DNA of 64,000 nucleotides, taken from the NCBI GenBank assembly GCA_032173965.1, contig CM063284.1, forward strand, positions 63,672,863-63,736,862, in the 5' to 3' direction. Of the stretch, positions 39,885 to 51,290 are shown piece after piece. The stretch is from Sitta carolinensis. Lineage: Eukaryota > Chordata > Aves > Passeriformes > Sittidae. The position numbers were made by a program, and so were the translations under genes. Numbering within the stretch: position 1 is the stretch's first letter; every line of letters starts with the position of its first letter. Below the pieces are notes generated by a model. That model saw only the letters and a program-made list of their open reading frames with translations. It did not search any database and was not told the origin of the DNA.

Positions 39885-40329
39885 AATCTTTTACCATTTT
39901 TCTTGGATATTGTGTGGAGTTTTGGTCACCACAGTATAAGAAGGACATTCAGCTGTTAGAGAGAGGCCAAAAGAGTGCCATGAGGATGGTGAAGGGCTTT
40001 GAGGGGAAGCTGTATGAGGAGCAGCTGAAGTCACTTGCTCTGTTTAGCCTGGAGGAGACTGAGGGGAGACCTCATCACAGTCTACAACTTCCTCATGATG
40101 GGAAGAGAAGAGGCAGGCACTGATCTGTTCTCTGTGGTGACCAGTGACAAGACACGAGGGAATGGCTGAATTTGTGTCAAGAAAGGTTTAGGGAGGATAT
40201 TAAAAAAAAGGTTCTTCCCAGAGTGAATCACATGGTGTGACTCTTGGGGTTGGTGCTGTGAATGGTTAAGAGTTGGAATCAATGATCCTTGTGGGTTCCT
40301 TCTAACCCAGCATATTCTGTGATTCTGTA
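39885..40329 (+). mobile_element. CR1 LINE, ORF2 tail and 3' end, internally deleted
   Basis: A plus-strand CR1 copy ending CATATTCTGTGATTCTGT. The frame from 39908 encodes YCVEFWSPQYKKDIQLLE and then a [19 protein letters not shown] segment, the C-terminal region of CR1 ORF2 just after the reverse transcriptase. The RHWNRLP/SLE segment seen in the copy at 13.6 kb is missing here, because the sequence jumps at about 40222 from the CCAGAG element to CACATGGTGTGACTCTTGGG. I infer an internal deletion of roughly 100 bases. The frame is also shifted. The 3' end type differs from the copies at 46.6 and 50.9 kb, so it belongs to a different CR1 subfamily. Confidence 0.93.
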
Positions 40330-41361
40330 AATAAAATCTCCTTTACTAGACAAGAAAACAGAAGTAATGCTACTTTCATTTTATGAAATGACTGAGTACT
40401 ATTTTACTTCCAGTGGAACATTAGGTAGTGTGATAGGTGAATTCCTAGTTCTGTTGTAACATATTGTCTTCCTTTTTTGTCTCCTTAAGTTGTGCAGGAA
40501 ACCTTTAAACCACCATGGGTAATAAGGAATTTTCGAAAGAAAATTGCTCTTGACATGTTTTTCTTTGTAAATAGGTGTGGTATTCTGCTTAGCCTGGCAT
40601 GGGTATTTGCTTTTTGGTGTTGCTACAGTCTGTTGTGCTCAGAGGTGAGCAGCCTGCTGTAAACTCAGCTCTGTCCTCCAGGCAACTCCACAGATTTCTA
40701 CATGGCTCATTCCTTCCATGTGTTTCTATTACAGTAACATGAAGTGAGACTTCTTCCGCTTGACTGTGAGAAAAATAAGTCAGCCTCCAGTCTTCCTCCT
40801 TTCCCCAAATCAAAGCAGCTGCAAGTAACTGAAAATGGATGCTTGTTTTCAAAGGCACGACTTCAAGCTGAAGGCAGGTTGTGAGCTTGGTCTTTCAGAA
40901 TTATCACACTATTCTTAATGAGGGGGCGGAAACTTCTGTTTGATAGAAGTGTATATATCTCTAAACACAATATAGGTACTAGCAAAGCTGATTTTGAAAT
41001 TTCCATTTAAATAAGCAAAAGGCAAATGCCATTTACAAATGACAAAACAAATCTATTTCTCCAGTACTACCTCACTTGCACAGTGATAGATACTATTGTT
41101 AAAACAGAGCGTAATGAGAAGTATCTATGTAATGCATCTATTTGGAAAACATACTTTTTATTTTAAGAGTGAAACACCAGTCTGTTCTATGGACTCGGGT
41201 TCTGCCCCTTAGATTTCAGTTATCTTGATTTTTGAGGTTTTTGTATGCATGCACAAAATGTGAAGGTTAAAATCCTGTAAACTCGGGGTTTCCCAAAGCA
41301 CAAGATTATGTAAGTGAGCCTACAGATAATTTATCTGTGGCTTCATTGTGTTACAGAAATG
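40330..41361. other. Unique noncoding DNA
   Basis: No gene recognised. A single GC-box-like GGGGGCGG at 40921-40928 stands alone in AT-rich sequence. Confidence 0.5.
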
Positions 41362-41610
41362 CTAGCTGAAGGCACCTCTGGAAATCCTCTCAAAGCAGAA
41401 TTAATGCCAGCCATGGCCTTGCCTGGCCAAAGCCTTAACACCTCCAAGGACAGAGGTTCCACCACGTCTCTGTATTTTTCCTAATGCCTAAACCAAACTG
41501 ACTTGGAAGTGGCCTCTTCCAACATTGTCCATAACTACCAAGAAGAGTTTGGCTCCATCACATTTGTGACTGACCTTCAACTGGTTGTAGACTGCTGTTC
41601 CTCTTGTTGT
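41362..41610 (-). mobile_element. CR1 LINE, diverged minus-strand copy
   Basis: The plus strand reads GAAGGCACCTCTGGAAATCC, CACCTCCAAGGACAGAGGTT, CCACCACGTCTCTG, AAGAAGAGTTTGGCTCCATC and GGTTGTAGACTGCTG. These are the reverse complements of CR1 ORF2-tail and 3' sequences in the order expected for a minus-strand copy. It is more diverged than the other copies and has lost several internal blocks, so it is older or from another subfamily. An open frame across it (41503-41703, plus) is antisense to the element and not a gene. Confidence 0.8.
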
Positions 41611-44600
41611 TTTAAAAATCTCTCTGTGATGCCTGGGGAGAGCTATGAATCTCTTTTATGTGCACTAGGGCTGTGCTATCTTGCTGAGCTAGCCAGCACC
41701 TAACACAACTGCAATTTCTGTACACTGCTAAATTAAATGCTACCCTGGGCTTGGAATAATTTGGCACAGAGTGGGGCACTGCCTGTATTCAGGAGGTTTG
41801 GAACTGGTTGTTTGTACACCTTCCACAGCATGCTAACTGCTAAGGAAACAAACACAGACATATAATTCCTGATCTTAAGTACTCACTAATTTGGAAAGAG
41901 ATTCTGGTTTGTTTTGACAAATGACCAAATGTGAGCGGTACTGGAAGATTTTCTTGCACCCTAATTGCAGAAATTGAGCTTGTTAGCTCTAAATAGGACT
42001 ATGTTCCAGCTTTTACAAAATGATTTTAAGCAGAAAAGCTGGATCCTTGACTCAGTTCATTTGACTCTACCCCAGATACCTGAGAGCAGTGTTTAGAAGT
42101 TCATCAGATTCTTTTCACAAGCACCTGAGTGGGCCTTAGACTCAGAGAAGAACATTGATTTTCTTATAGAGTAGTCCAATAACTTAATATTGAGTATTTT
42201 GAAAACTTTATGGAGACTCTGACAATATTCAAATCTTTAAAAGAAAAATGATTAAGCATCACCCCAGAGGCAGGAATCACCTGTTACAGCAAATAGGTAG
42301 TATACAAAAAGAATGCCAGTTGGACACAGTGGTGTGTAATATGGCAGAACAGTAAATTGGACACATTACATGACACAGTTTGTTTAGAATGGTATTTTCA
42401 GAAAAAGAGTTTTTCATCTGCCTTGCAACCACTTTTCTACAAGAATAGTGTTGATGCTGTATGTCTGGGCTCTGTGTGCTGTAGGTTGTTTTCACTTTGA
42501 TAATCTTTAGCTCTATTCAAATATAGGAGTTTATGGAAAAAAAAATCTGGATGAATAAGAAGATCTACATGTTTGACAGTTCAAGCCCCAAATCTACAGA
42601 ATCTCAACTTCATTTATTGCAGGATCAGTGCCTCAAGCATGACCTCAGTGGAGCTCTGGGTTTCACTGTAAGAGTTTTGAGCAGATTTCATTGTCACCAC
42701 AAAACTCTAATCCTCTTGCTTTTTTATTTGATGAAAAATCAGTTGTGACTTCCTTTAAAAAAATCTGACAGATTGTTTTTTATAGCTAGAGAAGCAGACT
42801 GTCTTCTTTGCCTTGAGGTTGTGAAGACAGAATAATTTTACACTATCTAGATTACAAAAGAGAAATGAAAATTGCTTCTTCTAGCTCTTCTCTTTGTCAA
42901 CCCATCCAAGAAATATTTTCTTTTCATTTTCAGTAACATTCACACACACATATATTTATATGTACTGTTAAAAGTTAAAATCATCTTGTCCTGTCAGGTT
43001 TCTTTGTTCAGCTTTCATACCTTTCATATTATCAACAAACCTTTATCCACCTTCATAGTGCTTTGTTATCACAGGTTTGGGTTTTTTTTAACAAGCCCTA
43101 TAAGCTTCAGGGTACGTTGCTTATTATGACTATGCTTTGTTCTTCATTTTGTTTAGAAATTCACCTACACTTTGCAACAGAAATTTTCTTTGCAAGCAAA
43201 TAGAAAATGCTCAATATAATACAAATTTACATCTGTATCAAAAATTACACCTTTCTTGTCTCTGGATTTTGTAATCATTAGCGTAGCAAAAAGTGTCTGA
43301 TTCAGATATAAAAATTAAACATGTCCCCAAATCCATATTTGGAGTTTTCACATTTGTATTAGAATATATATGTTTATTATAAGACCTGTACTCAGTTCAC
43401 TAAAATAAGCTTAATTTCCTGATCAAGGAATTCTTTCCAATGCGTGGCCCTTCAAATCGTATTTCTGTTCATTTGCAAGGACAATTGTAGGATTAGACTT
43501 CCAAGCAAGTGTATCATTGAATGTTTATGAATAGAGAATATAATTAAGTAATTTATAAGCAAAAATCAGGAAAATAAAAGAACCATACTATGACAGGGGA
43601 AAAAAAGAGCAGTTATTCCATCTTCTCTCCTTTTTTTAGATTAGATTTGTGCTCTTAAGGATCCTGTGCTTATTCTTATAAAAACAGTGTTTGATTTTAC
43701 TGGCCAAATTCCAACTGCATTTTGCCTAACTAATTGCTTCTTGCGTTCTTAATTGAAAAAAGCATTCCTGAGTTTCCAGCCTTGCCTGATTTACTTTTAT
43801 AGTGTCCTTAATTCAGCATAAACCTGGGACAGCCTTCACCAGGAGGTGATTGATCTTTGAGGGCTGATGATGCCACACTTAGCTATGCTGAGCATATCAC
43901 GTATCAGTTGCAATATCATATCAGTTATTGCTTCTCAATATCCAGCAAAGCAACGTACCCTTCCTATCACTAGAGCCGATCAGTTCTGAGGAAATCATCC
44001 TAGCAAAATCCTCCTCTCTGTGCCTCAGACATGCATGCAAATGAGAGACAAGTGAATCATTTTATTTCTAGATCAGGAGCAGCAGTGAATTGTCAGGGCT
44101 GGCTGGGTTACCCAGAGCCCTCCCATCTCTTTGTCCAGTGCTGCAGAACTTGGATCTTCTGAGGAATAGACAGATGGCATCTGAGCACTCGGTACTGCAG
44201 AGTAAGCTTTCTTGTGTCCTCTTCATCAGCAGTGCAGCCAGATCTGCCTGTGTATCCTGTATCTCTTCCCCTTTCAGTCTTCCCAAGAGCCAGGCATGGA
44301 AATTAATAGAATCTGCATATGTTCAGCTTAGCAGCTTGCTGACCCCAAAATGAAATGCTTTATGGTTTGTTAAATTCAACCAATCTGCTTGGAAGTTGAT
44401 GCTGTTACTCCTGTAGCTGTCTTTTCTCTACTTACTAGGTTTGATACTCCTGTGTATATGAAATGCTCAAGTGTCAGCAGACACTATGTTTCAGTTACAT
44501 AGTGTGAGAGTCCAACACAGAAACAGAATTTTAGAAATTGCAGGTATTTATTTTTAAATGTGACTGTAAAAGGTACAAAGATCCTATTTAGGCAGCTAGT

Positions 44601-44789
44601 CATGGGAACGGTGTGATGAGAGAGTGGAATTAAGAGACCTAACCGGCTACTGCTGCACAGCAGCTGCTGCCACTGCTGCCCTTTGGCTAATTCAGAGAAA
44701 CTCTAAGGAAATATAGAGTTTTAGAGGTCATTTAAAAGGTGGGGGGTAGGATACACAGCTGAGAATGTATCTGGGTTTTAATGAAAGTG
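41611..44789. other. Unique noncoding DNA
   Basis: No gene or recognisable element. A short CA/TA stretch lies at 42941-42962. Open frames on both strands around 44068-44353 overlap each other and have no domains. Confidence 0.5.
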
Positions 44790-44884
44790 TAGCCACTGAT
44801 TTATTTGTATTTTGAGTTCAGGAAATGCAGTTGATCTATCTGTGCCTCAGTTCTTTTTCAATGAAATTGGGGTAAAAATACAAT
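44790..44884 (-). mobile_element. MIR SINE relic (minus strand)
   Basis: AGCCACTGATTTATTTGTAT, then CTATCTGTGCCTCAGTTCTT, TTTCAATGAAATTGGGGTAA and AAATAC, runs parallel to the reverse complement of MIR (gccacttac..., ctctctgtgcctcagtttcctcatctgtaaaatggggataataat). Both the CORE half and the 3' half are visible over about 95 bases. Confidence 0.72.
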
Positions 44885-46597
44885 TCCTTTTTCAAAAAGA
44901 CACTGAGAGTTGGTGTATAATACTTCTTGGCTGTATTTCCATGGCAGCTGATCAGACATGAGGCCTGTTTTTTTCAGACTTGCTGCTTGAAGAGAAAGCC
45001 CGTGCATTACCAAGGGCAGCACTGAGGCTGTGGCATGGAAATGTCAAAGCTTTCAGATCCCCAAAATGAGAGATGCTGCAGTACTAAGCAGTGTCAATTT
45101 CACAGGTGAATCACCCTTCCTCCTCCTCATGCATGGCTGCTTTATGAATCACATGCTACTGCAAGACTGTACTGTCCTTCCTTCCTTCCTTGCAATTCCC
45201 CCCCTCCCACCTCTCCTTTACCATGTTTTACTGTCACTGTGGAGAGAGTAACACTGACCTTTTCTATTCTGCTCTGCATTCTTCGTCTCCTCCTCAGTTC
45301 ATTTACTTTAGCAATAAAATTTTATGACTCTAGACAACAGTTATTTACATCTGTTTGGAGGCAGTTTGACAAGGCTTGAGTAAATATAGATCTGGCAAAG
45401 TACCCCACACAGACTCTAAGGGATTGCTTCATCGTCTTCCAAATCAGACCCATTCTTTCAAAACTGGACGTTATCCATGGGGTAATTGGGTCCAACTGCC
45501 AGTTAAGAACCAAAAATGTTTCCATTTTGACCTATTGCTAGAGGTTATTCTACATCAGATGTGATGAATCTATGGTATACTGTATTCTCTGTGATATGTT
45601 GCATAACAGAATCTGCATTTATTTATCACGGTGTTCAAATAAATAATGTATTAATACAATGCTAATTTTGTAGGGCCATGATACATCTGTGGGCTTTTCT
45701 TCAGAACACACCTTTTTCTTCCTTAAGTGTCCCATCCAAGTGGACTTCTGGTAAATGCATCTTGCCCCTGGATTTCTTTCTATCTGCAACCAGCAAGATT
45801 TTGTAGGTAAGGCACTGAAATCAGGAGGGGTCCCTGTGTGTGCTGGTAGCCATGGGATCATGGACAGAAAGAAGGACAGCAGGAACAGCAGCTGCCTGGC
45901 AACAGTTGGAGGAGACAGTGCATGTGTGACAAATACTGAAGGCTCCAAGGGAAGCTGAGCCTGAGGCAGAGGTGTAAGACATGCAACAAATGGAGACCTC
46001 CAAAGCTGGAAGAGTTTACAGCAAAACCGAGGTGGGCTGGTGTGGGGAGGGAGGGGCTGCAGAACGTGTTTGTGAGAAAGGCAGGAAAGCAGAAGGTTTG
46101 AAGTAACAGATTGGGGTGCACAGACTTGGCACGAAAGAGTGAGGGCTTGGGAGAAGGAAAGGAGAAGGGAATGTGATGGGAGGAGTGGGGTGCACAGCAT
46201 TTGCAAGTCAAAAGTCACTGAGGTTACTTCAGGGCAGTCTGTGTCCTTCCCACCTTGTAGAGTAGGCACAGACATGGAAGCACAGGCAGTGCTGTTCCCC
46301 TCTCACCCCTTTAGGGCTGCTGCGGAGATATTCTCCTTTTTCCCCTGCTCCTCTGTTAGCTTTTGGAAATGTGATAGCTCAAAATAAACACCTTAAATTT
46401 AGGTAATCCAAACCACTGGGGTAAATGGTTTGTATCCCAGTACTATCTGATATATCCTGTATATTTAATGTGAAAAGTCAGTACTCAAAAGTTTACTTTC
46501 AACAAGCCTAGTATTTTATTTGGTATATGTTGGAACTTCCCTTCCTCTCATTAATCCATTGCATCTATTTTTCACCCTGGTGAAAAACAAGCGCAGA
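44885..46597. other. Noncoding DNA with a purine-rich plus strand
   Basis: From about 45830 to 46250 the plus strand is rich in A and G (GGAGAAGGAAAGGAGAAGGG and similar). The complementary minus strand is pyrimidine-rich and therefore poor in stop codons. This gives a 218-codon minus-strand frame (45619-46275) made mainly of L, S, P, C, F and T. It has no recognised domain and I do not call it a gene. Confidence 0.5.
45176..45191 (+). repeat. Short CCTT repeat, four units
   Basis: A perfect (CCTT)4, closely followed by a C-rich run. Confidence 0.85.
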
Positions 46598-46942
46598 TGT
46601 AGCAACCTTCCAGTACCTAAAGGGGGTCTGTAGGAGAGATGGGGAGGGTGTCTTTGTCATGGAGTGTAGTGATAGGATGAGGTGGAGCTGTTTTAAACTG
46701 CAAGAGGGTGGGTTTAGTTTTTAGTAAGAAATTTTTTACTGTGAGGGTGGCAAGGCACTGGAACAGGTTGCCCAGAGAAGCCGTGGATGTTGTATCCCTG
46801 CTGGAAGAGTTCAAGGCCAGGTTGGATGGGGCTCTGAGCAGCTTGATCTAGTGAAAGATGCCTCTGTTCACACCAGGGAGGCTGGAACGAGAGGATCTTA
46901 AAGGTCCATTTGAACCCAAACAACTCTATGATTCTGTGACTG
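46598..46942 (+). mobile_element. CR1 LINE 3' copy (plus strand)
   Basis: It begins with GCAACCTTCCAGTACCTAAA and continues with ACTGTGAGGGTGGCAAGGCA, CTGGAACAGGTTGCCCAGAG and AAGGCCAGGTTGGATGGGGC. It ends in GATCTTAAAGGTCCATTTGAACCC and CTCTATGATTCTGTGA. This is the standard avian CR1 ORF2 tail plus 3' UTR. Frame shifts relative to ORF2 make it non-coding. The antisense frames at 46617-46814 and 46714-46923 are shadows. It is of the same 3' type as the minus-strand copy at 50.9 kb. Confidence 0.95.
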
Positions 46943-49900
46943 TGTAAATATCTTTGTAATGTATTCTGGCAAACTTTTCCAATATGAAAAATTGCTACAT
47001 TGTAAATTCATTGCTAGAGTGCATGTAAAGTACTATCAGTCAGATGTTTGTCTCAGTATAGCACTGTATCTCATTAGCGATGCTCCATAAGTACATTGTT
47101 GTAACTGAAATTACAGTTTAGTCCAAAACAAGAACAGAAACATTTTATACATGGAAGACTGAAAAAAAGGCCTTAATGTAAATTCTTAATTCTCTCATGT
47201 GCTCAACTCTAAACTCTTAAGTAATCTAGTTTTAGTATTTACTTTCTTCAAATACAGAAAGGAGGAGAAATAAAAAAAATAGGACTATATTTCTTTAAGA
47301 AAACCTGAATAAAACTGAAATGCTCTGGGTCAGCTTTGCAGCTTGTGAAAAATCAATGTTGCTTCAATTACTCTGTTGACTTCAGTGTACTGGTGTTGAT
47401 TTACAGTGGTGGGATGCTACACAATGATTAATAACAAAAATACCTTGGACTTTCATAGCAATTTCTACCTTGAGATTCCTAATTGCTTGTCAAACTCTCT
47501 CTTTGTCTTACAGATTGTGAAGATGAAATGTATTCAGGAGTTCATAAACATTTTTAGTTCAAGACAATTACAAATTTATTCAGATGAATGTCTTATTAAG
47601 AAGTCTTATTTAGTTTTCTTATTTTTATGTACATGATTTAAGCAAGATAAATGCCTGGAGGCAGCTTAAATTGTTTTTTGTGAACAGTCATTTCAAGAGG
47701 TGTAAAACCTATTTGAAAACTCAAACACATCTTTCTGTCTGCTGTCATATTGCAGACAAGTTGAGTGTCTAAAATCTTGGGAAGATACCATAAAAACTAT
47801 CATCCCTTGAGGTGATCCAGGTTATGTACTACTGCTCATTCTGTGTTCCCTTCAGTTTGCTGCATAATCCACAGATATGGTCCAGCCATTTCTTTCCTCA
47901 AAGAGAGTTGTTTTCTTGTCCCCATCAAGTTTTTTTAGCTGTTTTTTTCACAGGAATTGATATCACTTTATTCGTTCTCCAGTGATTTTTTACATGAGCT
48001 ATAATGAATTAGAGGCTCTAGTTAATTTCTCAAGGCTGTTTAAGGGAAGAGGGTGTGTAAAGATAATCCTCTGTAATACCTGTGTAAGGATCATAGATAA
48101 GTACAGTTGTCATGATTGGTATACAGAATCCTCCTGCTAATAGCATTAAAATTCCCAAAGAATTCCCTATGGAAAACAGGGGCTGGCAAAGATGTCTGTC
48201 TGGTGATGTCCTGCAACTAAACAGCACAGTCTGTCCTTGCCACTGGTTGGACCTGGAGGCATGGAGTTACAGCATGCCAGATTCAGGATATTTTCTCTAC
48301 TGTATAAACTTCCTAGGTTGTTGTAGTCTTTTTACTTGATTCTGCTTTACTTAGTCCTGGTGAAGGGATGAAAAGCCCTTTGGCCTATAAAAATAAAATG
48401 TTTGTTTACCCTTCAGTTCTCCTTTCTCATTATCAGCCCTCTGTCCTTTCACATTGAGGTGTATTCACCTCCAGTCTTAGCCCATATTGAGATTATCTAG
48501 AGCCATGGTAGCAACAAATCCTGATGAATCTGCTGGATAACAAAGAGCAACAACACACATTATCTCAAGGTAGTTGAAGAGCTTGGAATCTGTTTCAAGC
48601 ATCTGTAAAGCACTTTGTAGTCTCCAGGAGCAGAAACAGTGATAAGGTTTATTAAAAATTTCATCAATTTCCCAAATATTGGACTCTAATACTAATGAGT
48701 TGTACATGTTTGTAGGTACCCATGATTTAAGAACAAATTTCTGGTTTAAATGGGTGATTTGATAGGTTAGTGATACCCATTTAAAACACCTCCTATTTTC
48801 AGACTGATGCCAACCCATTTCAATATATAATGAAAGCAGTACCATAGAGTACTTAATTATGCCTATTGCACAAATATGAGAAGTGGGACCTGAATCTCTC
48901 ATCTGTTGAAGCACCTAAAGCATTAGGACTGTGATTCATGCTGAAGATGACTAAATATTTTAGTACTTTAAATAACAAAGAACAATAGTATCAGGTACTT
49001 TTAAATCTGTAGATTGTACTGCATGTCAAATTCCTAGCAAGTTATTCAAATTTAAAAAGCATAAAAGATTCATTGGCATGTCAACTAAAATTGTTTAAAA
49101 TAAAACCTTATTTTCTTCAATAACAGTCTGCAAGATGTAGACACAAAACTCCACACTGAAAATCCACAACTACCTGTTCAATTACTGAGTTTTGGTCTTG
49201 AAATGACTGATGCAAACCTTCAAAAATTGCAATTGCGCATGTTAAGCTAGAGCAACTAGGCATTATTTCCACATCTTTTAGAGCACAGACAATAATTTAA
49301 TGAAACTCTACATAACTTTCAATAAAACCACATCCTGGTTTAGTACCACTATTTGCAGTATGTTTCTTAACATTGGAACATTTTTGTTTTGTTTTAAAAA
49401 TTAGTCTTCATGGATTAGCATAGCCATCTGGCTAAAGTGCTTTAAAATCTGCCTTGCAGAGTGCATATTGTTTCTTTTTGATTTTGGTTATTAGTTATGG
49501 CTGAGTGTAGACTAATGCCATCAGAAAGTGGCATGCTGGGATTGGGACAGGCTTCAAAGTCTATGACTTTTATGTTTTGGACCTTTCTTTGGATTTGCTT
49601 TGAAGAATATATTTGGATTTATAATATCAATGTTTTGGAAAACTCACTGTTTCTGAACAACTGTGTTTTTTAAGAAGTTGGGACATGAGCCAGCTGCAAG
49701 TGGATGCTGAGATTATTCAGAGACTTATGGCAGACGGGGATGATCAGTTAGAGTCAGATGCTGAATGAAGCAGGGCTCTGTCAGATATTTGGCTCTGAAT
49801 GCTTTTTTAACTGCAGAATGTAATACCAGGAGTAGTAGTATAAATGAAGAAAATAACCTCAGCAGAGGGATGGAGCAATTAAAATCTCTGCAGGAGAGGT

Positions 49901-50919
49901 ACAGTGCAAAGGACAACCAGGTGGGTTAAATGAGTGGATGCCAGCAAAACCAGGATGATTGGTCAGAAAGTAGCTTTTTTGGGAGGGTAATAGTATTGCA
50001 CTATTTTAATAGCTCCCAGATTGCTCAAGCAGAAAAAGGTAACTATAAAACTTAAAAGAAACATACCAGAAAAAATACATTATTGAGCATTTAGGACTTC
50101 TCAGACTGTCTAAATTTGTTCTTATGAATTAGGTAACTATATTAGAGGGATAGTTTTCATATGTTATTAATGAAGAGAGAGAGAAAGGGAAGGGCTGAAA
50201 GAAGGAGTTCTTGAACACTGTCTTAAACAATGATTCAAAATCCAGTTTAAATGCTGCAGTCCTCCTAGTAAGGAGTTCTTCTGAGTCTTCACTGACAGTT
50301 TACAAGTGCAAGTGCAACACGCAGGCTGAAACTAGTCCGTGATGAAACAACAAGGATTTCATAACAAGAAATTATTTTGTCCAGAAGAGCAGCTGTAGAG
50401 AATAGACAATGCTCAGATAACACAGTTCTGATAAAAGAAGCTTGAAGCAAAAAAGACATGTGGAGGTCAAAGTAAGCCTGCAAAAACCAAGCACATGCCG
50501 TGGTAAATAACACAAGCTGAGCTTGACTTGTTAGTCATAACATAAGACAGAGGAATGTCAGTGAACGTATCACTGCAACAACAATTTGCTGGTACTCACA
50601 GAGCATGCTGGTGTAAATACAGTGAAACAGCATCAAAACCAGCACCTTCAGTTCTGAAAAAAATATTGCCACCATAGAAAAAGCCAATACTTGCAGTAGA
50701 AGATGGAGGCCTGACAGTAAATGGGATGCTTCTCTCTCTGTTTTAGTTGGACAAAGACGTACAAGGCAGTATGGTGCCCCCAAAAGTACTGCAGCAATGA
50801 AGAAAAGACTACCAGCAGTTCAAGAAACTGTTTTAAGCCCTTACCTCTGTCTCTCTGCAGCATATTAATCTGCAATAATATTATATTCAAAGTACTCATT
50901 ACTGAGTTTAAAATTATTA
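46943..50919. other. 4 kb AT-rich unique noncoding DNA
   Basis: No gene or element recognised. The longest frame, 145 codons on the minus strand (48477-48914), has ordinary-looking composition but no domain that I know and no supporting splice or promoter context. Confidence 0.5.
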
Positions 50920-51290
50920 TAGAGTCATAGAATTATTTGGGTTGGAAGGGACCCTAAAGATCAAGTTCCAACACCCCTGTCATGAGCAGGAACACTTTTC
51001 ACTTGACCAGATTACTCAGAGCCCCATCCAACCTGCCCTTGAACATTTCCAGGGATGGGGCATCCACAGCTTCTCTAGGCAACCTGTGCCAGAGCCTCAC
51101 CAGCCTCACAGTAGTGGTTTGTTTTTCTAGTATCTAATCTAACACTTCCCCTCCTTCATTTTAAAGCCATGCCCCCTTGTTCTATCACTACCTGCTTTTG
51201 TAAATAATCTCTCTCAATCTATCTCCTAGGCTACCTTTAGGTACTGGAAGATTGCCACAGCTAGGTCATGCCAGAGCCTTTTCTTTGCTA
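50920..51290 (-). mobile_element. CR1 LINE 3' copy (minus strand)
   Basis: The plus strand starts TAGAGTCATAGAATTATTTG and GGTTGGAAGGGACCCTAAAG. It continues through CCCCATCCAACCTGCCCTTG, GGGATGGGGCATCCACAGCT and GGCAACCTGTGCCAGAGCCT, and reaches AGGTACTGGAAGATTGCCAC before similarity fades near 51290. This is the reverse complement of about 370 bases of the CR1 3' end and ORF2 tail. It is the least diverged copy in the window by eye. The plus-strand frames at 50942-51130 and 51252-51455 overlap it and are artefacts. Confidence 0.96.

Noticed and set aside
40921..40928. GC box GGGGGCGG as a promoter signal
   Set aside because: A single site with no CpG enrichment, TATA or initiator context, and no downstream gene.
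45619..46275. 218-codon minus-strand open frame, the longest in the window
   Set aside because: It is antisense to a purine-rich tract, so the coding strand is pyrimidine-rich and depleted of stop codons. The product is dominated by L, S, P, C and F, with no recognisable domain, and other frames on that strand are open too.
48477..48914. 145-codon minus-strand frame
   Set aside because: Composition looks protein-like, but I recognise no family, it has no neighbouring exons, and the length is within chance expectation. A translated search would settle it.
50626..50868. 80-codon plus-strand frame with a KKRLPAVQETVL-type segment and an internal splice-acceptor-like site
   Set aside because: Looks coding by eye, but it is short, lacks an initiating context, overlaps other open frames and matches no family I know.
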